Shown here piece by piece: positions 37,480 through 49,171 of a DNA stretch of 64,000 bases (position 1 is its first letter; each line of letters starts with the position of its first letter). The DNA is from Gnetum montanum. Lineage: Eukaryota > Streptophyta > Gnetopsida > Gnetales > Gnetaceae. The stretch spans positions 166,066-230,065 of the forward strand of contig MNCI01033568.1 of NCBI GenBank assembly GCA_015680685.1. The letters are read 5' to 3'. Both the position numbers and the translations under genes were made by a program. The notes beneath the pieces are model-generated. The model ran no database searches, was not told the origin of the DNA, and was given only the letters and a program-made list of their open reading frames with translations.

Positions 37480-37960
37480 AGTCCTAGAATGGAGCACTTG
37501 CCATTAGCTTGGCTTTTGGAGCACTTACAACATTATGAATCCTTGCTATTTTGTAGGTTTTCTAAGCACTTGTGATTTTCTTGGCCTTGGAAGCACTTGT
37601 AGCATTATGGCACCTTGCCACTTTGCTAGTTTTTTGAGCACTTTCCATTAGCTCAACCTTTGGAGCACTTGAAACATTATGGCCCCCTACCATTTTGCTG
37701 GTTTTTTGAGCACTTGTCATTATGGCCCCAAAGCCATTTTCTAGTTTTCCAAACACTTGCCATCAGTTCAACCTTTAGAGCATTCATAGAATCACCTTCC
37801 CTGGGCATTTTTTTTGGCTTTTTGAACATTTGCAATTGGCATAACCTTTGGATCATTTACAACATCATTGTCCTGAGGAATTTCATTTGTTTTCCAAACA
37901 CTTACCATTGATTTAGCCTTTGGAGCACTCGTGACATCATCACCCTTGACATTTTATTTG
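37480..37960 (+). repeat. Copy A minisatellite, about 72-bp units
   Basis: Units of GGAGCACTTGTAGCATTATG, then GCCCC, CCATTTTGCTAGTTTTTTGA and GCACTTGCCATTAGCTC. Because the period is 24 codons, the antisense strand stays open at 37756-37562 with repeated SAQKTSKM and HNATSA. Same array at 55270-55780. Confidence 0.75.
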
Positions 37961-37964
37961 CATT

Positions 37965-38225
37965 GTGTGTTTTGTGATTTTCTTATCTTCTTGGAGTTGT
38001 TTTTGTAGGATAAAGATCCAAGGTGATCATGCAAAGGTGCATCTCATTGTAGCGGCAAGTTGCCACATCACTCCAATGTGCATGATTAGACTAGCTGAGC
38101 CTCTTAGTAGAGCACATCACTACTACCCCATTATGAGCTACCTATGTTCATCCCTATGTCTCCATACTCTTGCATTTCCCTACATATTCAAAACTACAAG
38201 CCCCTCTGATGCATACATGTTGTGA
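37965..38225 (+). CDS. Conserved short frame after integrase, copy A
   Basis: An 86-codon open frame whose counterpart in copy B (55796-56047) keeps the same frame, most residues and the same ending, SDAYML then stop. Shared phrases include HAKVHLIVAAS / HAKMHLIVVAS and YYPIMSYL / YYPIMTYL. TTGTTTTTGTAG just upstream of the shared part resembles a splice acceptor. I do not recognise the product. It may be a chance frame kept by recent ancestry. Confidence 0.3.
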   Translation: MCFVIFLSSWSCFCRIKIQGDHAKVHLIVAASCHITPMCMIRLAEPLSRAHHYYPIMSYLCSSLCLHTLAFPYIFKTTSPSDAYML

Positions 38226-38550
38226 CCACATGGCATCCTTGGTAAGCCAAATCAAAGAACCTAGGGAAGCCATAACATAAGTTGTCCTATGTGGAGCCTC
38301 TATTGATTGGTCAAAGCCCATGTGGATGTAACACAAGTCATCCTGCAAAGGAAACACCTATCCTATAGATGTGATGTGATTTTTCAAGCATCATAGTAGA
38401 GCCCATTTGGTGGCATGTAGTCCACTTAAAGGAAATCATCTCGTAGTTAGTGTTTAGCCATATGTAGAGCCCAAAGGAGGTTCATCCCACAACAAAACAA
38501 AAATAAGAAAACAAGTAAAAAGCAAAGAAAAAAGAAAAAAATACTAAAAA

Positions 38551-38582
38551 AGAAAGAAAGAAAGAGTGAAGGGGAAGAAGCA
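38551..38582 (+). other. Polypurine tract before the shared LTR
   Basis: AGAAAGAAAGAAAGAGTGAA then GGGGAAGAAGCA, directly before TGTCCC. The copy B equivalent GAATGAAGGAGGAAAATCA precedes TGTCCCC at 56406. Confidence 0.65.
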
Positions 38583-40686
38583 TGTCCCTAGGAAAATTAT
38601 CAGAGCTACAATTTTGCAACTAATCTAGCCCTAAAATCCACCTTGACTCTCTCATGAGCACTCCATCGAGAGGTCAACATTTTTTGGGGCAAGCCACCTT
38701 GGTGCCATTGTCACTATCAGCCATGTTGACTCTGCATCCTACATCATGACACCTTGTTTGCATTTCATCTTTCCTTTTATCCCTAACATATTACCTACAA
38801 TTTCTACTCCTAGCACACTACTATCCATAGCACTCTTGAGCATAGTGTAGTGACATCCGATCAGTTATTGAAGAGTGATGTTGGTGCCAAGCCTATTGTG
38901 GTGTTTTTTCATTCTTTGTTGATGTCTCTGGGGCCACTCCTCTAGACATCAACAAAGAGAAACTAATGAAACACCACCAAATTTTGCTCTACAGCTTCTT
39001 AACTACAAATTTACCTAAGTGTTAGCATGAGGCCACTTTCTACAAATCTGTATAAGTGCTAGGACTACACTCTCCATTATCCTAGAGCATAGTTAACCTA
39101 GTGGGGAGCATAGTTAGCTCCAAAAACTAATTTTTTGCAATTTTTCCTAAGCATCATCATGAAGCAAGAAGTTGCAAATTTTTCTAAGTGTTGGGACTAC
39201 ACTCTCCATTTCCCTAAAGCATAGTTTCCTCAATAGAGAGCCTAGTTAACACCAAAGGTCAATTTTGCAAATTTTTCTAAGTATCAAGCTAGTAGCTATA
39301 GATCTTTTTAAGTGCTAAGACTATGCTCTCCACTACCTTGGATCATAGTCAAGCATAGTCAACATGAAAGACCCATTTTTGTAGAAATGTTTCTAAGTGT
39401 TGAGACTACACTCTCCACCAATCTAGAGCATAGTCAAGCATAGTCAACTAAAAGCTAGTTTCTACAAGTTTTAACAAGTGCTGGGACTATGCTTGACCCT
39501 AGTTGGGAGTGTAGTCAACCTCCTATGAAAAGTGTAGTTAGCACATAGTCACTTTCTACAAAATTTTTCTATGTTGGACCACACTTTCCCTTAGTCTAGA
39601 GCATAGTCAAGCATAGTTAGCAAGAACAACCTCCAAAGGCCTCCAGAATGTAGCATCACCATTTAGCTCAACTCCAACACACCTCAAGAAAGCGTAGTTA
39701 CAAAAAATGTATGTTTTTTATACCCCTTTTTTGACCCCAAATTGTAACTATGCTCAACCTTGATCAAGATAGTGGAGAGTGTAGTCCTAGAGCATAGTTT
39801 CTGAAGTTGCATTTTTTAAAGTATATTGTTATTTTTTCAGCACATGTACATGTAGTTGGCAGTGTAGTCATAGTCTCATAGTCTTGCAAATTTTGTTAGA
39901 GCACAACAAAGCATAACATTGCTAGCTTCAGTGGAGAGTGTAGTTGGGTATAGCATAGTCCCAACTACCCCATTTACACATGGTAGTCAATCTACATTTC
40001 ACGCTAATCATAGGCCCATAAATACCAAAATCCTCTACATTTTAGGGGCTGGAAAATTTGAACATTGAAAAATTTAAAGAAAATTTGGCATTTTGGCAAG
40101 TCAAGGCATTGGCAAATTTTAGGTTAGCATTTGGCAAGGTTGCACACCACTGTAGCTCACTATAGGACACCATAGCTCACTACACACCACGATAGCCAAC
40201 CTAGTATGCATAGACACTATGGCAGAATGTTAGTCTTTATGGCTAGACACCTCGAGTCTATGAATGCACTATCCACTATGCCTATTGTACACCACGTGCC
40301 TTCTCACCCCTTCTAAAGTTAACTATGCTTAACTCTATTTGGGGTGGTGTTTTGTTTTCTCTCTCACTCTCTTTCTATGCATTTTTAGCATTTTACCTAT
40401 ATTTTAACATTTTATTTGCATTTTTGCTATTTTATGCATAGCCACATGTTGACACCTTCATTTCACACCAAAACCTTTAACTGTGCTCACCCTTGTTGAC
40501 ATCACAAACACCATGTGAACACTTAGCATCATTTGACATATCATTTGGTAAGTCCCTATTTGATCAACAAGACCATTTTGGGCATCCCATCTCTGCCTCC
40601 AGTAGGCCCTCATGTAGACTTGGGGTTAGGAATGTGTGCCTATATACCTCTTGGTGTTTCAAACACCAATGTTTTTAGTCACTACA
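38583..40686 (+). repeat. LTR shared by copies A and B (2.1 kb)
   Basis: 2104 bp from TGTCCC to CACTACA; its counterpart at 56406-58512 is 2107 bp. The right end is defined by loss of similarity, the left end by the polypurine tract and TG. Contains the GACTACACTCTCC hairpin array (about 39060-39960), a TATA-like CATAAATA at 40017-40024 and a TC-rich stretch near 40350. It is followed by the gag of B without a target duplication at its left side, as expected if it is internal to a chained structure. Confidence 0.72.
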
Positions 40687-41175
40687 ATTTTCTAGTGGTA
40701 GAAGGAGGGTTGATCCATTTTTCTCTTTTTGACTCCATTGGTGGTTGTCTTTCATGCTCTCTACATCTCCGTTGCTAGCTTTGAGCTAGCATAGACCCAA
40801 AACCCCTGTGGACCTGCCATGTATGGTAGTAGCTTGATCTTAGGAAAATGCAAGCATTTTCTACTAACTGGTTGTTGTAGACTAGATCCCATTTTTGGTT
40901 CCCCTAGAACTTCATGTAGCAACCCCAAAGCATCCACTTTCATCCTTAGCTAAATTTTGGGCTCTTAGTAGAGAGCATAGTTAGCTCTGAGCATAGAGAG
41001 CATAGTATCAAGACTTAGCCACATTTCTACAATCTTCATACTTAGCCATTTTCTCTAGAGTTAGTCATTTTTCTTAAGTTTCTAGACTTAGCCATTTTTT
41101 TTGCAAACAACAAAGTTAGCCATTTTTTAGAGACCAACAACCTCCACAATACTTTCTTGCAATTCAATCAACACC
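40687..41175 (+). other. Element B leader region
   Basis: 489 bp between LTR and the first plausible gag ATG, with no coding; several GAGCATAGT phrases near 40975-41010 echo the LTR array. Confidence 0.5.
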
Positions 41176-43880
41176 ATGAATTCCAAACAACCTTCAACAT
41201 TAGTCCTAAGCACACTTACTATCCTACCCACTCAGAAAGAAAATAGGATTGATCACCTTGCTAGTCTTGCCATGGTAGAGCTGAGGTAATCCCTCAAGAA
41301 GCATGGCCAAGATCCCAAGCATACTACACTAAATTATGAACAATATAACTTCATCTGTGCAAAGAGCTAGGTAGGTCTATTTTTAGACCACCTAAATATA
41401 GAAGTGAAGTAAGGTTACAAGCTTATCCACTAAAATAGATGGGAGTACATCCCCTCCTCCATTGACTTCATCCTCCTTACTAAACCCTACTAGTGGATAC
41501 TAGCTTAGTTCATTTGAATAAGTGAGCATGAAGTAGGAATAGACTATGAAGAGACCTACATGGGGAGGAGGATGAGTTTGAAGCTCATTCTGAGATGAGG
41601 ACAAATTCCACACCTCCTTCTAATGGACAATTCCTGGTCTAGCCCTCATGTAGTCTTGTCCACCTATCTTCCTTGAGATGGTCATAGCCCCAACATCACC
41701 TTCCAGGTCAATGCTAGTTGTAGCAACACACCAAGTATAGCATACATGCTAAGATGCACTACCTCCTATTAACTTGGCCTTTGTGGCATTTTCACAACCT
41801 TCCCAACCATCTCTGCTAGTAGTTATCATGTCTACCTAGCCTTATGTTCACATTGTGCATGTCTCTCAACCCCAAACAACCTAGGCATATTACGTCCTTC
41901 CTATCTCATTGGCACCCTCAGCAATGGTCCAACCCATGCACATGTGGCTTGCCCCAATCACCATGACTACAACACAACCAAAACAACAAGCATCTTGTGT
42001 TGTCCCATAACTTGTAGCTAGGTCATGGACCACACAACTAGCACAATAGGTAGCACAACTAGCACAACTTGTTGCAGCATCCCACAACCTAGATCAGACA
42101 TTTTAACTAATTTACATCATGATAGAAGAAGTCAAGACGCTTAAGGGAACCTCCTCTAAAATAGTTCATATTGTGGACTTTTACTAGGATGATTTGAGAA
42201 GTCTTGCTATTTCACCATTGACTTTGCCTGTTGGGGTCTTGCTACTGAAGGGGACCCCAATGGCCACCTAGTGATATTTCGGTTTGAGTGCCTCTTACTA
42301 AAGGCATAGCCACATGCCATCATATTGGTTTTTGTCATGTCACTCATTGGTAAGGCACTATACTAGTACCAACCATTACCCAGGGCCTCTATTTCCTTTT
42401 TGGAGGATTTGCTAAGTCAATTTGTAACATGATTCAAGTACAACTTGAAGCCCAAAACCACCCTTGAATAGCTCATGCAAATTAAGTAGGATCATCTAGA
42501 GCCTGTGTAGAAGTTTGTCCAATGCTAGAGTGCTTCATTGAATAGAATCCAAGAGCCCATAGTTGAGACACACCTCCTAGCCATCTTCAAGGGTGCAGTC
42601 AATGACTTCATCAAGTCAAAACTATACTATTTGGCCCTACAGTATCTGAGCCAAGCCTTTGCCCAAAATAAAAGCATACAAGATGTAGCTAAAGCTAGTA
42701 AGGACTTGGCCTATGTGGCATATAAAAAATTACATAACAAAAAGGACAAGGACAAGGGTAAGTAAACTACAACTATGGCAACTATGGCTAATGAGGCCAA
42801 AATGACTAATTCAAAGTCAATAGTCAAGCCACCTAAGGCCTCAACCAACAAAAAAACTATTAGCTCTAGCATAGAAACTAACCAACCTATGTCATCGATG
42901 GCCATGACACAAGCTACTCCAATGCCTAACTTTGTGCACAAGGATCACTCAAAGTATACCCCATTTCCCTTGAAACCTTTGGAACTATTAGACCAACTGC
43001 TAAAGGTTGGATGTATCCAGTACAAGAAAATGTCCAAAGATACTTGCAAAAGACATGATAGATACTGTGAGCTTCTAAGAAATCCTATGTTAGTAGCCCT
43101 AAATGTGCCACCAGTATCAAAACACTTTAGGCTGGATCGGTTCTACCACTATCACCAGTTGCTTGGGTATAACATCAACTTTTGCATGGCCCTACAAGAT
43201 GACCTCCAATGAATGATTGACAAAGGCAAGTTGGTGCTCAATGCTACCAACCCATTCAAGCATCGAAACCAATATATGAGGATGTACAAGGATCCTTTAA
43301 ATGCAGATGACATAGGGTATGTCATCAACACCATGAACATTGATGACAACCCAAAACTAGTGTAGTTATCATTCATGGTCTATGTGTCCTCTAGCACTAC
43401 AAGGCTTCCCTCAACCTCCATGAGTTTGAGATTCCCTTTCACTTTCGAAGTGTCATCTTGAGCATCCACAACATCCCTTATGGTCAGGGTTCCATAGCAT
43501 GTCGCAGCAGCAACAATTCAGCCATCCTTTGTCATTAGGGTGCCACAACATGCTGATCCCTCAGCTATGCAAAGCATGGTAGTAGGTAATGCATTAGTCC
43601 CTTCCTATCCAAGAACCAATCCTACTAACAACACCAAAAAACCATATAGGTGGAAACCTATGAGGTCTAATGAGTGTCTAGTTGATAGGATGTTTAGATA
43701 AAATTAGGAGAAAAAGGTTCTAGGTCAACCAAAAGTTAGTACCCCTATCCATAGTTCATATGGCTGAAGAAACTAAAAAGGCCACCAACAGCAAGCTAAA
43801 ACTAGGCACTAAGGCCCCCAAATAGGCTAAGCAAGCAAAGCCCAAGTCCCCTCCATAGGAAATCCATCTTTTAGGATGTA
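41176..43880 (+). pseudogene. Element B gag, broken
   Basis: Start MNSKQPSTLVLSTLTILPTQ at 41176, the first ATG after the leader with a readable frame. The capsid-type core spans about 42220-42765: EGDPNGHLVIF, ASISFLEDLLSQFVT, ETHLLAIFKGAVNDFIKSKL, ending in a Lys-rich KKLHNKKDKDKGK. A linker follows, then a degenerate zinc-knuckle region FYHYHQLLGYNINFCMAL near 43140, where the first Cys is lost. Longest clean stretches are 42538-42765 and 42775-43212, in one frame. Stops elsewhere. Gag would form the particle for the element RNA. Confidence 0.75.
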
Positions 43881-44834
43881 TGGAGGATGTCAAGGCAAAC
43901 AAAATGATAGACAATGGCAAGGAATTCCTAGATGCATTAGCCTAAGTTAAGTAGGTGCTAAAGTAGAAGAACATAATGTTGAGCCTATATGGCCTGATTA
44001 TGAACTCATCTATCCATTGTGAAGTGCTAGTATGGATTTTGACCTCTATTCCTATCACGGAGGACATCCTAGTATATGAGCCTTCCTTCCATGTTGTGAT
44101 GATACCTCTTGCACCATGGGAATTGAGCTCCTCATGATGAGGTAATTAAGGCTGACCCTAAGAAGGGTTAGGTCATATCAGTGTCCATGTTTATCACAAT
44201 ATGTGTTAGGAAATATAAGATTGGGAGGGTGCATGTTGATGATGGGGTGATGAAAAATGTCATCCCAAACATTGTTGTCGACAAGCTAAGTCTTACTAAC
44301 CAAATCAAACCAACAAAAAAAATGTGCCTAAAGTCCTTTAATAGGTCATGTGTCATCATTAAGGGAATCACCATGATAGCCTTCATGGTAGGGAAATAAT
44401 TTCCTGCTACTACTAAATTCATAGTTGTAGAGGAAATGCCCGACTTTAACTTAATATTGGGTAGGCCTTGGTTGGCCTAATTACAAGCCATCTCCTCTCC
44501 CATCCACCAAGAAATCCACCTTCCATATGAAGGTAGTGAGTTTATTATCCATGATAACAATGTATCCCCTCTGGCCATTAACAACATAGACATGGAGTAA
44601 GGGTCAGAGGTGGAGTTCCCTAATGATGCATTCAGAATAAAGGATGAGAACAAAATGCATGAGGCAAACCCACCCGAAAGGATAGAAGAATCCAAGAACC
44701 TCTTAATGGATGCTTTGTGGGCTAAGTTACCCTTCAACATTGCAAGTGAAGGTCAAGGGGACTATTGGATAGTACATTATAGGCCCTGTGCACCCCCTAA
44801 TTCACATTTGATTAGGAAGAAACTACGCGACTAG
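43881..44834 (+). pseudogene. Element B aspartic protease, broken
   Basis: Active-site motif VHVDDGVMKNVIPNIVVDKL, with Asp-Asp-Gly at 44238-44246; DDG in place of DSG/DTG is common in the Tat group. The second landmark, LILGRPWL, is near 44452-44475. A C-terminal segment to 44834 has DYWIVHYRPCAPPNSHL. The two clean stretches (44181-44399, 44610-44834) share a frame. RT does not follow for another 6.3 kb; the antisense gene lies between. Confidence 0.75.
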
Positions 44835-45577
44835 GGTAGCCGCTTAGCTCAAAATGTGTTAGGTGCCTACTTGCCCATCTCTTCTACACACCATGCATTT
44901 CATATTTTTTTCTTATACTACATTTGTTTACACATTTACATTTAGCCTTGTTGTTTAGATTATGCATTTTTCTACCTTGTTTACACATTTATTTGCTTTT
45001 TTTATGCATTCTTCTTGATTTACACATTTGCTCATTTAGTTTAACCTTTAGCAGTTATTAGCTTACACATAGAAAACATCAAAATGCATAAAAATTAGAA
45101 AAGCCAAAACTTACAAAAATAAGAGGTAGTAGTATATGTGGCCTACCATGGCCCTAAACTAGCAATGCATGATCCTGAATGGCCTTAAATTATTACTATT
45201 AATTCTTTCACCATGGCTTGAAATGGCCTTAAACTAGTAGTATACATGGCCTGAAATGGTCTTAAAATATCACCATAGCCCAAAATGGCCTTAAAATATC
45301 ATCATGGCCTGAAATGGCCTTAGAGTAGCATCAACCATCCTGCTATGGCCTTAAACTAGCATGGGGCTCACAATGGCCTAGTCACGCTATCATCGCGTAA
45401 TCCTAAATTAGCACATTAATTAAGCATAGTAATCATATAGCAAATAAAACATTAAAAAATGGTTTACATACTGCACATCCCATGTAGCAAATACATGCAT
45501 TAGATATCATATGAATAGTAGTACATAGCATGAGTATCAAAATACAACAAAAATAGCAAAAATGCCTAGCAGAAGGG
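44835..45577 (+). other. AT-rich spacer with GGCCTTAAACTAGCA motifs
   Basis: T-rich stretch (44900-45060), then about nine phrases of the type ATGGCCTTAAACTAGCA (45135-45400). No coding seen; possibly the start of the intron between protease and RT. Confidence 0.5.
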
Positions 45578-47226
45578 CTACCTCAGGTCATGTTCAACTA
45601 ATGGCACTAGGAGGGGTGGAGTTTCTTCCTTCCCTGCTACATTATTGGGGCTCGTAGCATCTCTTGGTACCTGTTGCCATAACCACAACAAAAATGAGTA
45701 GTTAATAAGCAAACCTGTAATACACAATCTAATCCAAAATATGAAAAAGCATAAAAAACTAAAAACTAACCTAAGAGGGTGCTACATCAGTCACTTCTAG
45801 AGGTAACTTTCCAACACCATCCTCTAAGCATTGAAGGATGTTGACCTTAGAAAGTTGCATCTAGTCCTCCTAGCCAAAGTCAATACCTGCAAGGGTCTTG
45901 CTTTTGTCCATGACAGTCCATGTGGGTGGATCCATCAAGAAGGTAGCAAAAGAAGACTCTCTTAAAGTAGTGATGATATGCCTCTTGAGAAAGCCACTTA
46001 CCATTGTGTGTCGAGTGAACAACTCGTATGCCTACCTCCTACCAATCACTTCAAGAAACATCTTGAGGTAGCGAAATTCAGTAGACTCTTGCTTGTACCA
46101 TCATAGGTACATGTCACGCTCATGCTTATATTGGTGCTTGTGGTTATTCTATGTATGCCCCCACCAGTACACCTTACTACTGTAATTCTTCTAGTCTTGA
46201 TTCTTCTAGGAAAGTAGCTCCATCTATAGTTGCTGCTCTATCACCTCCCCAGTGGCCTCATTCTTTCCTTTAAGAGTTGACCAATGTCAAGCATATTTTA
46301 TCTCAGAGGTTTTCCAAGTGTTATCTCCCTATGACCTAGCCACTAGAAAGTCATATCTAGATTGAAGATCACTGATCTTCATATCCTGGCTAGTCACCCT
46401 CTCCTAAAGCTCATGCATGCATTTCTACAGGTGCTCATTTGAGCACCTATAGACCCACAATGCCTTCATACAAGAAATTGCGCACTTGTTTGATGTCTTG
46501 TACATGCAATGCAATACCTAATCAATCTTAGGAGGGAGGTTAGGGAGGGTATCCACCTTTACCACCCTACTTAGATCTCACCATAGCTTAGAACCTATAG
46601 GCATGCAACAAGTGATTAATCTTAGCCAAGAACTAAGCATTCAAGTCATGGAGCAATACAAGGTAAAGTAGCATATCACATACACTGAGCTTGGGATCTT
46701 CCTATTATAAACAATCCACCATGTCCTCAATGATGCCTTCCATGAAGGCAAATTTATTAGGCATGGCTACCCATAGCTCCATGTAGTAGGTAGACATGGA
46801 ACTGCTAGCAAGAACATCTCAAAGTGTAACACAATGATGCAATTACTATATAACTGAATAGCTAAAGATGCTAGAGAAAAAAGGCAATAATAGATGGCAA
46901 TTCAAGTTACTTACCTAGCAAGCCCTCAAGTGTAAGTGCAAGAGGCTCACCTAGCTACACATCATCAAAAAAGTAATCAAAATCACCCCAATTGAGGTGG
47001 AGCAATCCCTCCTCCAACTATTGGAGGGTCTCTAGTGCCTCAAGTAGCTCATCTTCATGAGACTCCCCTTCCTTAGCTTGAGGGAACACTCCTTCTGCTA
47101 CTACCTTGGCTGCTATGGCTCTGCAATCAACACTAGGACTAGTTAATAGCATAGCATAAACAAAAGCATAAAAATATAAACATACATTAATGTAATAAAT
47201 GCATCTAACAAATTATGCATACTAAC

Positions 47227-48285
47227 CTATGACCTCTATGCACAAGCATTAAAGCTTAATACAGATCTTCTTGTTGCTCAGTCTCTTGACCTCAAGGGTA
47301 GTCTCCTCTGTAGGACATAGCCTATTAAACTTAGTGTTAGATAGTCCCACCATCTCTATGATATAATGATCTATCTTGTTCATGTCCCTGATGCCAATTG
47401 GAGGACCCTTGCCCATGCTATCCCATGAGTAATGTGACTACCCCATAGGACCTTTAGTTGTTATGGATAATAACTTATCAATCTCCTATGAGGGCTCCTG
47501 TGCCCATGTGGTCATAAATAGGTACTTGATCCATGTCTTGAATAGTTGTTTGTGATCCTACACCATCCAACACCCACCGTCACACATGACCAAGAGCTTT
47601 GCAAACCTTCACAAATATCTTGTGAAGAACGTGAAGTGAATGTGGGACCTTACCTAGATGTTAAATTGTAGCCTAGAAATATCCACATGCAAGCTAGTGG
47701 TGATATAGGTAGCCAAATTAAACCTCATACCCTCCAGTAGCAATTCCTTCATCACCTATGCCTACTCCACCCCAAGGATCTTTCCTTGGGAGAGCAACTT
47801 TAGAAAGGCACATGCATAGAATAAAGGGCAGAGCTCCTATACCTTAGGCACAAGCACATCTTTAATTACTATGTCCTTGTGAGATTGGATGGCCCCCAAC
47901 CAATCCTCAATCTCCCCTCTATGGTCTACCTCCCTACTAGCCTTATTGACAATCATTGGGCCATTAGTGGAAAGTCCAAAGAGGTTGACAAAGAAGGCCT
48001 CGTTGAGGTCAAGCACTACCATCACATTGCACACTCAAGTGACATACTTCTTGATGTTGCTATTGAAGGAGTTGATGATGGTGACCATTTGAACCACTGA
48101 GATACGTAGGCTATGGGTCAAAAATAAGCCTATCAACCATGCATGTGTGAGCCTAGCTGTTAGTGCATCTGAGGCCTTATGGCATAGCTAGTGCTATGCA
48201 TCCTTCACATCACCATACTTCATGATGAGGATGGCATCTATGCAACCTATGGTGATCATTGTTACCTCACTTGAGGAAACCACTG
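47227..48285 (-). pseudogene. Central exon of antisense gene, unassigned domain
   Basis: The longest exon. It begins after TTGTAG with VSSSEVTMITIGCIDAILIM and contains an open stretch at 48034-47837 with DLNEAFFVNLFGLSTNGPMI, then LEGMRFNLATYITTSLHVDI and DMNKIDHYIIEMVGLSNTKF. The DLNEAFFVNLFGLSTNG segment is reminiscent of the TLEDVxxLxGLPxxG segment of plant mobile domain proteins, but the rest does not clearly follow that family. Trp-rich, apparently globular. No assignment made. Confidence 0.45.
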
Positions 48286-48729
48286 CTACAACAAAGGCAA
48301 AAAAATGTTAGCATGATGTAAAGGAAAACTAATAGGGATACATGAACAATCACATGAGCTAAAGCTTAGATGCATATGTGGCATAAATGGGGTGTGAGAA
48401 GGGGGTGATGGTACAAGCATCTCCTTGGTGTTAATCATACCAATGGTCCACTCCTCAGCCAACCAGTCATGGATCCTACATCGCTCATATGCCCTTAAGT
48501 ATCAGGTAGGGTAGACCTCTAGATCAAAACCCACCTGCTCAAGCACAACTACTCAAACATTCACACTAGAAGAGAACACCTCCAGGGTGGGGTGGGTTAA
48601 GGCTAGAGCATCCACCTCATCATGTAGGCCCTCCTCATCAACTCTAAATCTAGCATTACGCATGAGCTATTAGCAAGATAGCATGAGCAAGTAGAAAAAA
48701 CATGATGTGCAAGCCATACACACACTTAC

Positions 48730-49171
48730 CCTCCAACATAATAAATAGTTCCAGGTGGGTTTTGGAACATGGTGTGCACCTGTAGTGTGATGAAGAGGAT
48801 GTTGCTCTTGTTGTAGCAACTGAACCCCATAATAGGTACCGAGCACTCCTAGGGCCTCTATCTGAATCACCTACCCCATCACCATTAGTAGTAGTCTCAT
48901 CTAAGATGAACCTCAAGATGTCCTATTTAGCCTTGGGTAGTAATGTCTTCATGATGTGCTAGTAGCCTTCACCACTAAGTTTGACCACATGATCACACTA
49001 AACTATTGTAATAGGTACTCCGAGAACTCACAAGCCCATGGTTGGAACCACACAACCTAAACATCCAATCATATATCTGGTGTAGGTTTGTTAGGAATAG
49101 GCCTACTCATGTAGCATAGGATGCCCATGAGCTCCACCACAATCAAGATAGGCTTTGGCAGCACCCTACAA
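48730..49171 (-). pseudogene. FCP1/NIF-like phosphatase domain, exon of antisense gene
   Basis: Reads CRVLPKPILIVVELMGILCY, then SRPIPNKPTPDI, VVWFQPWACEFSEYLL, FSVIMWSNLVVK and, after a frame change, IMKTLLPKAK and LRFILDETT. This matches the pattern of FCP1-type HAD phosphatase domains: hydrophobic strand plus DLNG/DxDxT, an RPGxxEFL-like segment, then a VxxWSS strand. The catalytic Asp positions are not preserved (VELMG where DLNG is expected), so no activity is predicted. Assignment is by eye and could be wrong; the pattern order is the main support. Confidence 0.45.

Larger units (their letters stand above)
31368..40686 (+). mobile_element. Copy A: 5'-truncated Tat/Ogre-type Ty3/gypsy element
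   Basis: Direct copy of 49131-58512, beginning abruptly at GCTCCACCACAATCAAG. It holds the 5' edge of the antisense gene region, an intron-like stretch, RT, RNase H, second RNase H, integrase, minisatellites, a conserved short frame, polypurine tract and LTR. RT, two RNase H domains and integrase in this order, with a long repeat-bearing 3' region, mark the Tat lineage. The similarity ends at CACTACA in both copies. Confidence 0.8.
45578..49171 (-). pseudogene. Antisense spliced gene inside element B
   Basis: The minus strand carries long coding-like stretches interrupted by TAG/TAA/TGA at former Gln/Trp/Arg codons and separated by short introns with consensus borders. Exons as read: 49171-48730, 48666-about 48360, 48285-47227, 47120-46915, 46804-45771, 45670-45578. 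Donors GTAAGTGTG, GTTAGTATG, GTAAGTAAC and GTTAGTTTT; acceptors CTAATAG, TTGTAG, GATTGCAG, TTGCTAG and GCAACAG. Introns of 63, 106, 110 and 100 bp are clearest. The last exon ends VPLVEHDLR and TAG. About 1000 codons in all. Frame continuity across every junction is not perfect. Earlier exons may lie in 49190-50600. Antisense genes are known in Tat elements but usually after integrase. Function unknown. Confidence 0.6.

Noticed and set aside
27197-40686. Treating the gag at 27197-28830 as part of copy A
   Set aside because: Its similarity to the gag of B looks much lower than that between the two pol copies, and copy A similarity begins only at 31368. A related older element is more likely.
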